Shown here in pieces: positions 8,441 to 18,053 of a stretch of 64,000 nt of DNA. The stretch comes from Tenacibaculum finnmarkense genomovar ulcerans (GTDB lineage Bacteria; Bacteroidota; Bacteroidia; Flavobacteriales; Flavobacteriaceae), in contig NZ_OENE01000048.1 of NCBI RefSeq assembly GCF_900239495.1, positions 160,027-224,026 on the forward strand, in the 5' to 3' direction. The notes beneath the pieces were generated by a model. The model was not told where the DNA came from and did not search any database. It worked only from the letters and a program-made list of their open reading frames with translations. Each line of letters opens with the position of its first letter. The first letter of the stretch is position 1. The position numbers and the translations under genes were made by a program.

Positions 8441-9658
8441 ATGAGAAGACTTAAGGTTTTTACAAGTTTAATTAAAGACAGTCTAGATATTATTACTCAT
8501 GGTTCAAAAAAGTATCATTTATGGATGGCTTTTTTAACCTTAATAATGTTGATTGGAATGTATTGTTATTCGATTCAAATAGAACATGGATTGAGTGTTA
8601 CCGGTATGACAGATCGAGTTAGTTGGGGATTATATATTTCTAACTTTACCTTTTTAGTTGGAGTTGCTGCAGCTGCCGTTATGCTAGTAATGCCAACCTA
8701 TGTTTTAAAAGATGTCGATTTTAAACAAGCCGTACTTATAGGAGAAGGTTTAGCCGTTGCCGCACTTATAATGTGTTTGGCTTTTGTGGTTGCTGATATG
8801 GGAGGCCCTGCAGTTTTATGGCATATGATGCCGATTATTGGTGTTTTTAACTTTCCTAATTCAATGTTAACTTGGGATGTTATTGCTTTAAATGGCTATT
8901 TATTTATCAATATTAGTATTCCTTTTTATATTTTATTCAGGCATTATCAAGGGAAAGAATCTAAAAAAAGTGTGTATTTACCAGGTGCTATAATTTCTGT
9001 TTTTTGGGCTGTTGGTATTCATTTAGTAACTGCTTTTTTATACCAAGGATTACAAGCTAAACCTTTTTGGAATACTGCATTATTAGGACCTCGTTTTTTA
9101 GCATCTGCTTTTGCCGCTGGTCCTGCATTAATTATTTTAGTGTTAGCTATTATTAGGACTTATACCGAGTTTAAAATAGAAAATAAAACTATTAAAAAGT
9201 TAGCCTTAGTAGTTACCGTTGCTGCTCAAATTAACTTAATTATGTTAGTTTCTGAATTATTCAAAGAATTTTATGCACCAACACATCATAGTGAAAGTGC
9301 CTATTATTTATTTTTCGGATTAGATGGAAAAACAGCTTTATTACCATGGATTTGGACAGCTATTACCTTAAATGTTTTAGCAACCGTTTTATTAACTTTT
9401 CATAAACTCCGTAATAATTTTAAAGTATTATTTTTTGCTTGTAGTATTTTATTTATTGCTATTTGGATTGAAAAAGGTTTTGGTTTAATTGTTCCTGGAT
9501 TTATCCCTGGTCCTTATGGTAAAATAGCAGAATATACACCTACTGGAATCGAAATTGGAGTTACCGTAGGTATTTGGGCAATGGGTGCGCTTATTTTTAC
9601 CATTTTAGCCAGAACAGCTATTGAAATTGAACTTGGTAAAATGAGGTATAAAAAATAA
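8441..9658 (+). CDS. NrfD/PsrC-type integral membrane quinol-oxidising subunit
   Basis: The 405-residue protein has about ten membrane helices. It begins with a short basic cytoplasmic segment and carries the NrfD-family features WGLYISNFTFLVGVAAAA, a conserved acidic residue in the VVADMGGPA helix, and the FPNSMLTWDV loop. NrfD proteins pass electrons from menaquinol to a partner Fe-S subunit. The frame is intact. It follows the broken Fe-S gene by about 150 bases (from 8294) or 200 bases (from 8238), an unusually long gap for an NrfCD pair, which fits rearrangement upstream. With its partners broken, its role here is unclear. Confidence 0.85.
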   Translation: MRRLKVFTSLIKDSLDIITHGSKKYHLWMAFLTLIMLIGMYCYSIQIEHGLSVTGMTDRVSWGLYISNFTFLVGVAAAAVMLVMPTYVLKDVDFKQAVLIGEGLAVAALIMCLAFVVADMGGPAVLWHMMPIIGVFNFPNSMLTWDVIALNGYLFINISIPFYILFRHYQGKESKKSVYLPGAIISVFWAVGIHLVTAFLYQGLQAKPFWNTALLGPRFLASAFAAGPALIILVLAIIRTYTEFKIENKTIKKLALVVTVAAQINLIMLVSELFKEFYAPTHHSESAYYLFFGLDGKTALLPWIWTAITLNVLATVLLTFHKLRNNFKVLFFACSILFIAIWIEKGFGLIVPGFIPGPYGKIAEYTPTGIEIGVTVGIWAMGALIFTILARTAIEIELGKMRYKK

Positions 9659-9683
9659 TATTTTTTAGTTTATATTTTGATAA

Positions 9684-9727
9684 GAAAATCCGCAGTAAAA
9701 ATTCTTGTAAATTTTCTGCGGATTTTT
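9684..9727 (+). terminator. rho-independent terminator after the NrfD-like gene
   Basis: The stem AAAATCCGCAG (9685-9695) with CTGCGGATTTT (9716-9726) is followed by T residues. Confidence 0.75.
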
Positions 9728-9753
9728 CTTGTTTTGCATATCATTTAAAATGA

Positions 9754-10149
<396 letters not shown>

Positions 10150-10167
10150 TAATACTAAATAAATACT

Positions 10168-10548
10168 ATGAAATGTCCTTGTAATCCTAGCAAAAATTAT
10201 ACTGATTGCTGTGAAATAGCACATAAAAACATCCAAAATGTGGTAACAGCGGAGCAATTAATGCGTTCTCGTTACAGTGCTTTTGCCTTAGCAAATATTG
10301 ATTATTTACATAAAAGCCATCATTCGAGCACTCGCCCATCAGAAACTGAAAATAAAGAAATTTTACTTTGGACAAAATCTGTTGAGTGGATGCAATTAGA
10401 AATCAGCAATACAAATAAAGGCACAGCTTCCGATATTACAGGAAATGTAACCTTTGAAGCATTTTTTAAAGAAAATGATAAAATTAATAGCATAAAAGAG
10501 AACTCTTCTTTCTGTAAAGAAGATAATCATTGGGTATATTTAAAATGA
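10168..10548 (+). CDS. YchJ-family protein with SEC-C-like zinc motif
   Basis: The 126-residue protein opens with CPCNPSKNYTDCC (residues 3-15), the N-terminal metal-binding cysteine motif of the YchJ/UPF0225 family. It is followed by an NTF2-like domain with the family signature TAEQLMRSRYSAFALAN and a C-terminal strand. The molecular role of YchJ proteins is not established. Length and order match the family. Confidence 0.8.
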   Translation: MKCPCNPSKNYTDCCEIAHKNIQNVVTAEQLMRSRYSAFALANIDYLHKSHHSSTRPSETENKEILLWTKSVEWMQLEISNTNKGTASDITGNVTFEAFFKENDKINSIKENSSFCKEDNHWVYLK

Positions 10549-10594
10549 AATTGATTTTTTTTGATAAAAAATACTGATTATTAAAAAAAAAGTT

Positions 10595-10602
10595 TACATT
10601 TG
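10595..10602 (+). promoter_or_regulatory. promoter -7 element of the thr operon leader
   Basis: TACATTTG is an exact TAnnTTTG match. It places the transcript start near 10608, about 50 bases before the leader peptide and 225 bases before thrA. I see no well-spaced -33 TTTG. Confidence 0.5.
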
Positions 10603-10640
10603 ATACCGTGTTAAACAACAAAGCAAATAACAACTATTTA

Positions 10641-10663
10641 ACCATCGTAAACTTTACGATGGT
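10641..10663 (+). promoter_or_regulatory. hairpin covering the thr leader start codon
   Basis: ACCATCGTAA and TTACGATGGT form a perfect 10-bp stem with a 3-base loop, followed by TTTTTG. The leader ATG (10659-10661) lies inside the 3' arm, so the hairpin could limit leader translation. Confidence 0.6.
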
Positions 10664-10715
10664 TTTTGTTGGCACTATTACCACTTCTATTATTATTCGC
10701 ATTATTACCCTTTAG
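10659..10715 (+). CDS. thrL: thr operon leader peptide
   Basis: The 18-residue ORF reads MVFVGTITTSIIIRIITL, with four Thr and six Ile codons packed together and a TAG stop. It sits between the promoter and thrA. Regulation by Thr and Ile codons is the logic of ThrL in enterobacteria, where ribosome stalling prevents formation of a terminator. The sequence itself is unrelated to enterobacterial ThrL. Composition and location make it a strong leader-peptide candidate. Confidence 0.85.
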   Translation: MVFVGTITTSIIIRIITL

Positions 10716-10745
10716 GGGTTATCTATACACATATCGTTCCGACTC

Positions 10746-10798
10746 TATTTACATTTTTCAAACACTTGAAAAACAGTAAATAACACCTTATATTTTTT
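10746..10798 (+). terminator. candidate attenuator terminator upstream of thrA
   Basis: TATTTAC + TTTTTCAA (10746-10761) pairs with TTGAAAAA + GTAAATA (10766-10782), with a small interruption and a 4-base loop. A run of seven Ts follows at about 10792-10798. It is AT-rich and so less certain than the his terminator. Confidence 0.5.
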
Positions 10799-10834
10799 TA
10801 CCATATTATTAAAACATTAAAAACTTTTTTTAAG

Positions 10835-13276
10835 ATGAAAATTTTAAAATTCGGTGGCTCATCAGTCGCTAGTAGTCAAAACATTCAAAAAGTAATTCAA
10901 ATTGTTTCAGCAGCTTCGGCAAAAGAAAAAGTAGCCGTTGTAGTTTCAGCATTTGGAAAAACAACCAACAAATTAATCGCTGCAGCAAACAAAGCGGCAA
11001 ATAATGACCGGTCGTATATGGTACTTTTTAACGAAGTTACCGAGCATCATGCACAGGTAATTTCCGATTTAATTTTTAAAGAAAAACAAGCCGAAGTTCA
11101 AGAAAAGGTAACCATATTATTTGGGCAATTAAACACCTTATTAGAAGGCTGTTTTTTACTAAAAGAAGCAACCCCAAAGGCCATGGCTCGAATTAGTGGT
11201 TTTGGCGAATTAGTATCTTCTTATATAATTTCTGAAGTTGCAAAAAACACTTTAAACGCAACCTATAAAGACAGTAGAGAGCTTATTATTACCTCAAATA
11301 TTTTTGATAAAGCACAGGTTAAGTTTACCCTTACCAATAAAAATTGTCAAGAATATTTTCAAAATAATACGCATCAAGTTACCGTTTTACCAGGTTTTAT
11401 TGCCAAATCTGAAAATGGCTTAACCACCACTCTAGGAAGAGGCGGTTCCGATTATACTGCTGCTATTTACGCGGCGGCGTTGCAAGTAAACGAACTTCAA
11501 ATTTGGACAGACGTAAGCGGAATGTACACCGCAAACCCAAGTATTGTAAAACAGGCGTTTCCGATTCCTGAAATTTCGTATCAAGAAGCCATGGAATTAT
11601 CCCATTTTGGCGCAAAAGTTATTTATCCTCCAACCATACAACCAGCCTTAGAAAAGGAAATTCCTATTGTTATCAAAAATACTTTTGAACCAGGTAATCC
11701 AGGAACTTTAATTGCCAAAAATGTAAAAAGCACCAACCTTGTAAAAGGAATTAGCCATATTGAAGATATTACCCTATTAACCTTAGAAGGTACAGGAATG
11801 ATTGGTGTATCGGGTATTTCAAAACGTTTGTTTGAAACACTTTCGAACCAAGATATTAGCGTGGTTTTAATAACTCAGGCCTCATCAGAACATTCAATTT
11901 GCGTTGGAATTTACGATCAAGATGCCCAAAAAGCAAGCAAAGCGATTAACAATGCTTTTGAAATTGAAATAGAACGCAAAAAAATAAAACCTGTTATTAT
12001 TGAGCAAGGCTTGGCTATTTTAGCTTTGGTGGGCGATAACATGAAAAATCATCAAGGGTTAAGCGGACAAATGTTTAGTGCTTTAGGTAAAAATAACGTA
12101 AATATTAGAGCCATTGCACAAGGAGCATCTCAAAAAAATATTTCGGCAGTTATCGACAGTAAAGACGCTAAAAAAGGTTTAAATACTTTACATGAGCAAT
12201 TTTTTGAAGAAAAATTAAAACAACTTAATTTATTTGTAACAGGTGTCGGAAATGTTGGTGAACGCTTTTTAGCACAAATACATCAGCAAAAAAAGTATTT
12301 GAAAGAACATTTAAAAATGAATATTCGCGTAGTTGGTATCGCAAATTCTAAAAAAATGACTTTTGATGCTAACGGTATCGATTTAAATAACTGGAAAGAC
12401 GCTTTAAAACTAGGAGAATCGGCAACTTTAGAGGCTTTTTTTAATAAAACAAAAAGCTATAATTTACGCAATTCGGTTTTTGTTGATAACACGGCAAATC
12501 AGAAAGTTTCTGAAATTTATGAGCAGTATTTACGCAACAGTATTTCGGTGGTTACTTGCAATAAAATCGCCTGTGCCTCTAGCCTAGAAAATTATAAAAC
12601 ATTAAAAGCCGTTTCTAGACAATACAATGCACCTTTCTTATTTGAAACCAATGTTGGTGCCGGTTTGCCTGTTATTGATACGCTTAAAAATTTAATTGCC
12701 TCTGGCGATAGAGTTCAAAAAATACAAGCTGTTTTATCGGGAAGTTTAAACTTTGTTTTTAATAATTTCGATGAAAACACTACGTTTCACAATGTCGTTA
12801 CCGAGGCTCAAAAAGAAGGATATACTGAACCCGACCCAAAAATTGATTTAAGCGGTGTCGATGTGGCTCGAAAAATATTAATTCTAGCCCGTGAAAGTGG
12901 TTATGAATTAGAATTATCAGATATTGAAAACGATTCTTTTTTACCTGAAAAAAGTTTAAAAACGACTAATAATGAAGATTTTTACGCTAGTTTAACCGAA
13001 TTTGAAGCACATTTTCAAAATATATTTAAAGAAGCAAACGATAAAAATTGTCGTTTAAAATACGTTGCCGAATTTGTTGATGGAAAAGCAAAAGTTGGTT
13101 TGCAACATATCCCTGCCGATCATCCTTTTTATAATTTAGAAGGAAGCGATAATATTGTGTTGTTTTTTACGGATAGATACCCTGTAAATCCGTTGTTAAT
13201 AAAAGGTGCTGGAGCTGGTGCAGACGTTACCGCTTCGGGGATTTTTGCGGATGTAATACGCATTGGAAATAGTTAA
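10835..13276 (+). CDS. thrA: bifunctional aspartokinase / homoserine dehydrogenase
   Basis: The 813-residue protein carries an N-terminal aspartokinase domain (KFGGSS at residues 4-9; TTLGRGGSDYTAA at about 200) and central ACT-type regulatory segments (SGISKRLFETLSNQDISVVL; KNNVNIRAIAQGAS). The C-terminal homoserine dehydrogenase domain starts near residue 465 with the nucleotide-binding GVGNVGERF and has the GLPVIDTLKNL and AGADVTASGIFADV signatures. It catalyses the first and third steps from aspartate toward threonine. The length fits fused ThrA/MetL enzymes. It is first in thrABC, behind the attenuator. Confidence 0.97.
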   Translation: MKILKFGGSSVASSQNIQKVIQIVSAASAKEKVAVVVSAFGKTTNKLIAAANKAANNDRSYMVLFNEVTEHHAQVISDLIFKEKQAEVQEKVTILFGQLNTLLEGCFLLKEATPKAMARISGFGELVSSYIISEVAKNTLNATYKDSRELIITSNIFDKAQVKFTLTNKNCQEYFQNNTHQVTVLPGFIAKSENGLTTTLGRGGSDYTAAIYAAALQVNELQIWTDVSGMYTANPSIVKQAFPIPEISYQEAMELSHFGAKVIYPPTIQPALEKEIPIVIKNTFEPGNPGTLIAKNVKSTNLVKGISHIEDITLLTLEGTGMIGVSGISKRLFETLSNQDISVVLITQASSEHSICVGIYDQDAQKASKAINNAFEIEIERKKIKPVIIEQGLAILALVGDNMKNHQGLSGQMFSALGKNNVNIRAIAQGASQKNISAVIDSKDAKKGLNTLHEQFFEEKLKQLNLFVTGVGNVGERFLAQIHQQKKYLKEHLKMNIRVVGIANSKKMTFDANGIDLNNWKDALKLGESATLEAFFNKTKSYNLRNSVFVDNTANQKVSEIYEQYLRNSISVVTCNKIACASSLENYKTLKAVSRQYNAPFLFETNVGAGLPVIDTLKNLIASGDRVQKIQAVLSGSLNFVFNNFDENTTFHNVVTEAQKEGYTEPDPKIDLSGVDVARKILILARESGYELELSDIENDSFLPEKSLKTTNNEDFYASLTEFEAHFQNIFKEANDKNCRLKYVAEFVDGKAKVGLQHIPADHPFYNLEGSDNIVLFFTDRYPVNPLLIKGAGAGADVTASGIFADVIRIGNS

Positions 13277-13315
13277 AACCTTAAAAATTTCAACTTCGGA
13301 TAAAAAAGAAAAAAG

Positions 13316-14248
13316 ATGAATTATATAAAAATATTTGCGCCTGCTACCGTGGCTAATGTTTCTTGCGGATTTGATGCGATGGGTTTTGCTGTCGAAAAAA
13401 TGGGCGATGAAATGACCTTTACAAAAACCGCTGAAAAAGGCGTAAAAATAACAGAAATTACGGGGGCTAAAAACCTAACTTTTGATGCTACAAAAAACGC
13501 TGCGGGTGTAGTTGCCTTGGCGATGCTTGAAAAACATCCTGTTGATTTTGGCATTGAAATTACCATGCACAAAGGTTTTTCACCAGGAAGCGGCTTAGGA
13601 AGTAGTGCTGCGAGTTCGGCGGGTGCGGCTTTTGGTGTTAATGAACTTTTGAACAAACCATTTTCACAATTAGAAATTACAAAATTTTCGATGCTTGGCG
13701 AACAAGCCGCTTGTGGAACAGCAATTGTTGATAATGTTTCTGCCGCAATTTATGGCGGTTTTGTGTTGGTTCGAAATTATGAACCACTCGATATTGTAAA
13801 GTTACCCGTACCAAAAAAACTGCGATTAGTGGCAATTCATCCGCAAATTGAAATAAAAACAAAAGATGCTCGGGAAGTTTTACCCAAAGATATTCCTTTA
13901 AAAACGGCAGTTATCCAATGGTCAAATCTCGGCGGATTGGTCAGTGGTTTACACACAAATAATTATCAATTAATTAGTGATTCTTTAACCGATGCAATTG
14001 CCGAACCTGCCAGAAAACATTTAATTCCTCATTTCGATTTGGTTAAAAATGAAGCCATAAAAGCAGGTGCTTTAGGTGCAGGAATTTCAGGTTCAGGTCC
14101 AACTATTTTTGCCTTATGCAAAGGTAAAAAAACAGCTAAAAAAGTTAAAGAAGCAATACAAAATGCCTACGCCGATAAAAATATTGATTTCACCTTATTT
14201 TCATCAAAAATAAATACCCAAGGAATAAAAATTTTAGAAACTAAATAA
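13316..14248 (+). CDS. thrB: homoserine kinase
   Basis: This 310-residue GHMP kinase has the ATP-binding loop SPGSGLGSSAASS (about residues 88-100), the N-terminal APATVANVSCGFDAMG and the C-terminal GAGISGSGPTIFAL. It phosphorylates homoserine using ATP. It is 39 bases downstream of thrA and 68 bases before thrC on the same strand, one operon. Confidence 0.97.
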   Translation: MNYIKIFAPATVANVSCGFDAMGFAVEKMGDEMTFTKTAEKGVKITEITGAKNLTFDATKNAAGVVALAMLEKHPVDFGIEITMHKGFSPGSGLGSSAASSAGAAFGVNELLNKPFSQLEITKFSMLGEQAACGTAIVDNVSAAIYGGFVLVRNYEPLDIVKLPVPKKLRLVAIHPQIEIKTKDAREVLPKDIPLKTAVIQWSNLGGLVSGLHTNNYQLISDSLTDAIAEPARKHLIPHFDLVKNEAIKAGALGAGISGSGPTIFALCKGKKTAKKVKEAIQNAYADKNIDFTLFSSKINTQGIKILETK

Positions 14249-14316
14249 AAATAATAGCACAAAAAATATTTTCACTTTATTAATAATGCTTTTCATAAAA
14301 AATAAAAAAAATAAAA

Positions 14317-15633
14317 ATGAACTATTATAGCCTTAATAAAAAATCGAAAAATGTAAGTTTTAAAGAAGCCGTAGTTAATGGTTTAGCTCCTGATAGAGGT
14401 TTGTATTTTCCTGAAAATATTACACCACTTTCAAAAGATTTCATTACGAATATCGAAAATTATTCAAATCATGAAATTGCTTTTGAAGTAATTAAACAAT
14501 TTGTTGGCGATGAAATTCCTTCGGATGTTTTACAGCAAATTATTAAAGAAACACTTTGCTTTGATTTCCCTGTTGTTTCTGTGGAAGAAAATGTAGCAAC
14601 TTTAGAACTTTTTCATGGTCCAACGATGGCTTTTAAAGATGTTGGTGCTCGTTTTATGGCACGTTGTTTAGGCTATTTTAACAGAAATAACAACGACCAA
14701 TTAACCGTTTTAGTTGCCACTTCTGGCGATACTGGCGGTGCGGTTGCCGATGGTTTTTTAGATGTAAAAGGCGTGGATGTTGTTATTTTATATCCTAGCG
14801 GAAAAGTGAGCGATGTGCAAGAAAAACAATTGACCACTTTAGGAAAAAACATTACTGCTTTAGAAGTTGATGGCGTTTTTGATGATTGTCAAGATATGGT
14901 AAAAACGGCTTTTTTAGATACTGAAATTAAACGAACTTTAACCTCTGCAAATTCGATAAATGTAGCGCGTTGGTTGCCACAAATGTTTTACTTTTTCTTA
15001 GCTTATAAGCAAATTAAACAAACATTTCAACAAGAAAAAAATAAAAAAAATGCTTTAGAAAACCTTGTTTTTTCTGTTCCTAGCGGTAATTTTGGAAATA
15101 TTTGTGCAGGAATGATGGCGCAAAAATTAGGCTTACCTATTAAACATTTTGTTGCATCAACCAATATAAATGATACGGTTCCTAATTATTTAAAAGATGG
15201 AATTTACACGCCAAAACCATCAAAATCCACAATTTCAAATGCGATGGATGTTGGAAATCCTAGTAATTTTATCCGTATTCAAGAAATTTTTGAAAATAAT
15301 ATAGAGGCTTTAAAAAATTCTTTTTCTTCGTATTCTTTTTCTGATGAACAAACTCGTGAGGCTATGAAATTAATCCAGAAAAATAGCGGTTATATTGCCG
15401 ACCCACATGGTGCTGTTGGATATTTAGGAGCGAAAGAGTTTCAAAAGAATAATCCAGAAGCTTTTTGTATTTTCTTAGAAACTGCACATCCTGTTAAATT
15501 TTTAGAGGTTGTTGAAAGTACTTTAAATGTGAAAATTGCCATTCCTGAACAAATTAAATCGGTTATGGATAAAGAAAAAAAAGCGATTAAAATGAGTACT
15601 TATAATGATTTAAAAAACTTTTTAAATTCGTAA
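14317..15633 (+). CDS. thrC: threonine synthase
   Basis: The 438-residue PLP enzyme has the N-terminal YYSLNKKSKNVSFKEAVVNGL, the PLP-lysine motif GPTMAFKDVGARF (Lys near residue 107) and the phosphate-binding ATSGDTGGAVADGF. It converts O-phosphohomoserine to threonine. It is last in the thr operon; the 540-base repeat-bearing gap follows. Confidence 0.97.
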   Translation: MNYYSLNKKSKNVSFKEAVVNGLAPDRGLYFPENITPLSKDFITNIENYSNHEIAFEVIKQFVGDEIPSDVLQQIIKETLCFDFPVVSVEENVATLELFHGPTMAFKDVGARFMARCLGYFNRNNNDQLTVLVATSGDTGGAVADGFLDVKGVDVVILYPSGKVSDVQEKQLTTLGKNITALEVDGVFDDCQDMVKTAFLDTEIKRTLTSANSINVARWLPQMFYFFLAYKQIKQTFQQEKNKKNALENLVFSVPSGNFGNICAGMMAQKLGLPIKHFVASTNINDTVPNYLKDGIYTPKPSKSTISNAMDVGNPSNFIRIQEIFENNIEALKNSFSSYSFSDEQTREAMKLIQKNSGYIADPHGAVGYLGAKEFQKNNPEAFCIFLETAHPVKFLEVVESTLNVKIAIPEQIKSVMDKEKKAIKMSTYNDLKNFLNS

Positions 15634-15691
15634 GGTTTTATAATCTTTTAAAGAAAGTGTATTTCAAAACAGATAAACGTTAAGAAACGTC

Positions 15692-15712
15692 ATGCTGAAT
15701 TTAGTTCAGCAT
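15692..15712. repeat. short palindromic repeat (GCTGAA family)
   Basis: ATGCTGAATTTAGTTCAGCA is a near-perfect palindrome. Related copies lie at 23117-23133 (GCTGAAATAAATTCAGC) and 51617-51633 (ACTGAATTTAGTTCAGT), always in intergenic DNA. Confidence 0.75.
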
Positions 15713-15892
15713 CGCATCAACAGGAGAAATTTGGGGAAATTAGGCTGTGAAACTGAACTAAAATATCGTTGACCGATTATGATTCTACAACTAACGTAAG
15801 GCTCTCGCTTGTGCTTTGATACTCATTAATATCGGCACGAGCAAGATGCTTAGATAGCTCAAACTATATATAATTTCTAAATTTCAAAAATT

Positions 15893-15991
15893 AGCACAAA
15901 TGCCTAGCCCCGATTGAAGCAATTGTTTGAGCTCCTTTTTTGATTTTTTTCAAAAAAGAGCGAGTGCGGAAAGCGGGAAATTGCTTCAAAT
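15893..15991 (+). repeat. RS element, copy 1
   Basis: The ~100-bp element starts AGCACAAA, continues CCTAGCCCCGATTG, and ends GAGTGCGGAAAGCGGG + AAATTGCTTCAAAT. TTGAAGCAATT near the left end pairs with AATTGCTTCAA at the right end, and GAGCTCcTTTTTTG pairs with CAAAAAAGAGC inside, so a nested hairpin can form. Other copies: 23206-23302, 26452-26555 (minus), 36225-36312, 37306-37409 (minus). Confidence 0.85.
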
Positions 15992-16175
15992 TATTTTTCT
16001 TAATTTTTATGGAATTCAAAAAAAAGCACCCTTTATGTTGCATATACCACTAAAAAGCAGCAGTTAAAAATACCGCCACCAAGCCCTAATCAACTATTAA
16101 TCAAATAATAAAATGAAACTTGTGCAATCGATGGAATTTACCTAATTTGCAATACGCAAAAAAAACAACAACTTT

Positions 16176-17948
16176 ATGTCGATTGAAATCACCCGTCTTT
16201 TTGACTTTCCATATCATCTGCAAGAAACCTATAATTTAGAGAAAGCTTTTACCACCAAATATAATGGTAAATGGGAGTCTATCTCTACTCAAGAATATAT
16301 TGATAAAGCCAATACTATTAGTAGGGGTTTGCTTCGTTTAGGCATACAGCCTAACGATAAAATTGCCGTAATTTCAACCACAAATCGTACGGAATGGAAC
16401 ATTTGTGATATCGGAATTTTACAGACTGGAGCGCAAAATGTACCTATTTATCCGACTATTTCAAAGGAGGATTATGAGTATGTTTTAAATCATTCTGAGG
16501 CTATTTATTGTATTGTTTCTGATCAATCTATTTTAGATAAACTAAATCAAATTAAAGGAAATACAAAGCTGAAAGGTGTTTTTACTTTTGATGATATTGC
16601 CAATGAAAAAAGTTGGAAGGATCTTTTAAAACTCGGGGAAGATAAAAGCAATCAAGCGGAAGTTGAAGCTAGAAAAAATGCCGTTAAATCGGACGATTTA
16701 GCCACCTTAATTTATACTTCTGGAACTACCGGAAGACCTAAAGGTGTTATGCTTTCACACGGAAATATTGTTTCTGATGTATTGGCTAGTGAAAAAAGAG
16801 TGCCGTTATTATATGGCGAAGAACGTGGATTGAGTTTTTTACCGGTTTGCCATGTTTTTGAACGCATGATTTTATATTTATATCAATACTGTGGTGTTTC
16901 GATCTACTTCGCCGAATCTATTGAAAAACTAAGCGATAATGCAAAAGAAATTAAACCGCATGTAATGACAGCGGTTCCTCGTTTGTATGAAAAAATTTAC
17001 GATAAAATTTATGCCAAAGGAGCAGATTTAACAGGAATAAAAAAACGATTGTTCTTCTGGGCAATTGAATTAGGGCTTCAATATGAGCCGTATGGTGCTA
17101 ACGGATGGTGGTACGAAAAAAAATTAAGCATTGCTCGTAAATTAATTTTTTCGAAATGGCAAGAAGCTTTAGGAGGGGAGCTTAAATTAATGGTTTCTGG
17201 TTCGGCTGCTTTACAATCGCGATTAACAAGAGTTTTTACTGCCGCAGGAATGCCTGTTATGGAAGGTTATGGACTTACCGAAACCTCACCTGTTCTTAGT
17301 GTTAACGATGTTAGAAATGGTGGTTTTAAAGTAGGAACTGTTGGTAAAATGTTAGACGGCATTGAATTAAAATTTGCAAGTACTGGTGAAATTTTAGTAA
17401 AAGGTCCTAATGTAATGTTAGGCTACTATAAAGACCCTGAAAAAACAGCGGAAGTTATAAAAGATGGCTATTTTTATACTGGTGATAAAGGGGAATTAGA
17501 TGCCGATGGATTTTTGAAAATTACAGGGCGTACCAAAGAAATGTTTAAAACTTCTGGTGGTAAATATATTGTGCCGCCATTATTAGAGGGCCAACTAAAA
17601 CAATCGCGTTTTATAGAGCAGGTAATGGTAATTGGTGAGGGGGAAAAAATGGCAGCTGCTTTTATTCAACCTAATTTTGATTTTGTTAAAGAATGGGCTT
17701 CAAGACATGGGCTAAAACTAGAAACAAATCAAGAGTTGGTTAAAAACCAAAAAGTAATTGATCGTATTGAAGAAGAGGTTATTATTTGTAATGCTAATTT
17801 CGGGAAATGGGAAACCATTAAAAAGTTTGAATTAACTCCTGAAGAATGGTCGATTGAAGGTGGACACCTTACTCCTACCATGAAAATGAAACGTAAAATT
17901 ATTAAAGAAATGTATAAAGATTTATACGATAAAATTTATAGAAGTTAA
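16176..17948 (+). CDS. long-chain fatty acid-CoA ligase (AMP-forming)
   Basis: The 590-residue adenylate-forming enzyme has the AMP-binding loop IYTSGTTGRPKGVMLSH (about residues 178-194), GYGLTETSP, the hinge/ATP motif YFYTGDKGELDADGFLKITG and a C-terminal TPTMKMKRK with the conserved lysine region. It activates long-chain fatty acids to acyl-CoA for degradation or lipid synthesis, at the membrane or in the cytoplasm. It appears to be transcribed alone. Chain-length preference is not readable. Confidence 0.93.
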   Translation: MSIEITRLFDFPYHLQETYNLEKAFTTKYNGKWESISTQEYIDKANTISRGLLRLGIQPNDKIAVISTTNRTEWNICDIGILQTGAQNVPIYPTISKEDYEYVLNHSEAIYCIVSDQSILDKLNQIKGNTKLKGVFTFDDIANEKSWKDLLKLGEDKSNQAEVEARKNAVKSDDLATLIYTSGTTGRPKGVMLSHGNIVSDVLASEKRVPLLYGEERGLSFLPVCHVFERMILYLYQYCGVSIYFAESIEKLSDNAKEIKPHVMTAVPRLYEKIYDKIYAKGADLTGIKKRLFFWAIELGLQYEPYGANGWWYEKKLSIARKLIFSKWQEALGGELKLMVSGSAALQSRLTRVFTAAGMPVMEGYGLTETSPVLSVNDVRNGGFKVGTVGKMLDGIELKFASTGEILVKGPNVMLGYYKDPEKTAEVIKDGYFYTGDKGELDADGFLKITGRTKEMFKTSGGKYIVPPLLEGQLKQSRFIEQVMVIGEGEKMAAAFIQPNFDFVKEWASRHGLKLETNQELVKNQKVIDRIEEEVIICNANFGKWETIKKFELTPEEWSIEGGHLTPTMKMKRKIIKEMYKDLYDKIYRS

Positions 17949-18053
17949 CCTTCTATTTATCGAGGTTATACTGCTAATTATATTTAAAAGTGTTGTGAAA
18001 GCAACACTTTTTTCTTTTAAATTACTTTTATTATTCTTATTTATTTTAAAAAC

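Larger units (their letters stand above)
15634..16175. other. 542-base gene-free gap with dispersed repeats
   Basis: It holds a GCTGAA...TTCAGC palindrome (15692-15712), a segment shared with about 19845-19880 (GAAACTGAA ... TTGACCGATT), and RS copy 1 (15893-15991). The rest is AT-rich with no ORF I trust and no tRNA. Confidence 0.7.

Noticed and set aside
10641..10663. Perfect hairpin as terminator of the YchJ-like gene
   Set aside because: It lies after the thr promoter and overlaps the leader ATG, so a role in the thr leader is more likely, although upstream termination cannot be excluded.
15634..16175. tRNA or rRNA in the long intergenic gaps
   Set aside because: TTCGA-like strings there belong to the repeat elements; no cloverleaf or CCA-adjacent acceptor stem could be formed by eye.
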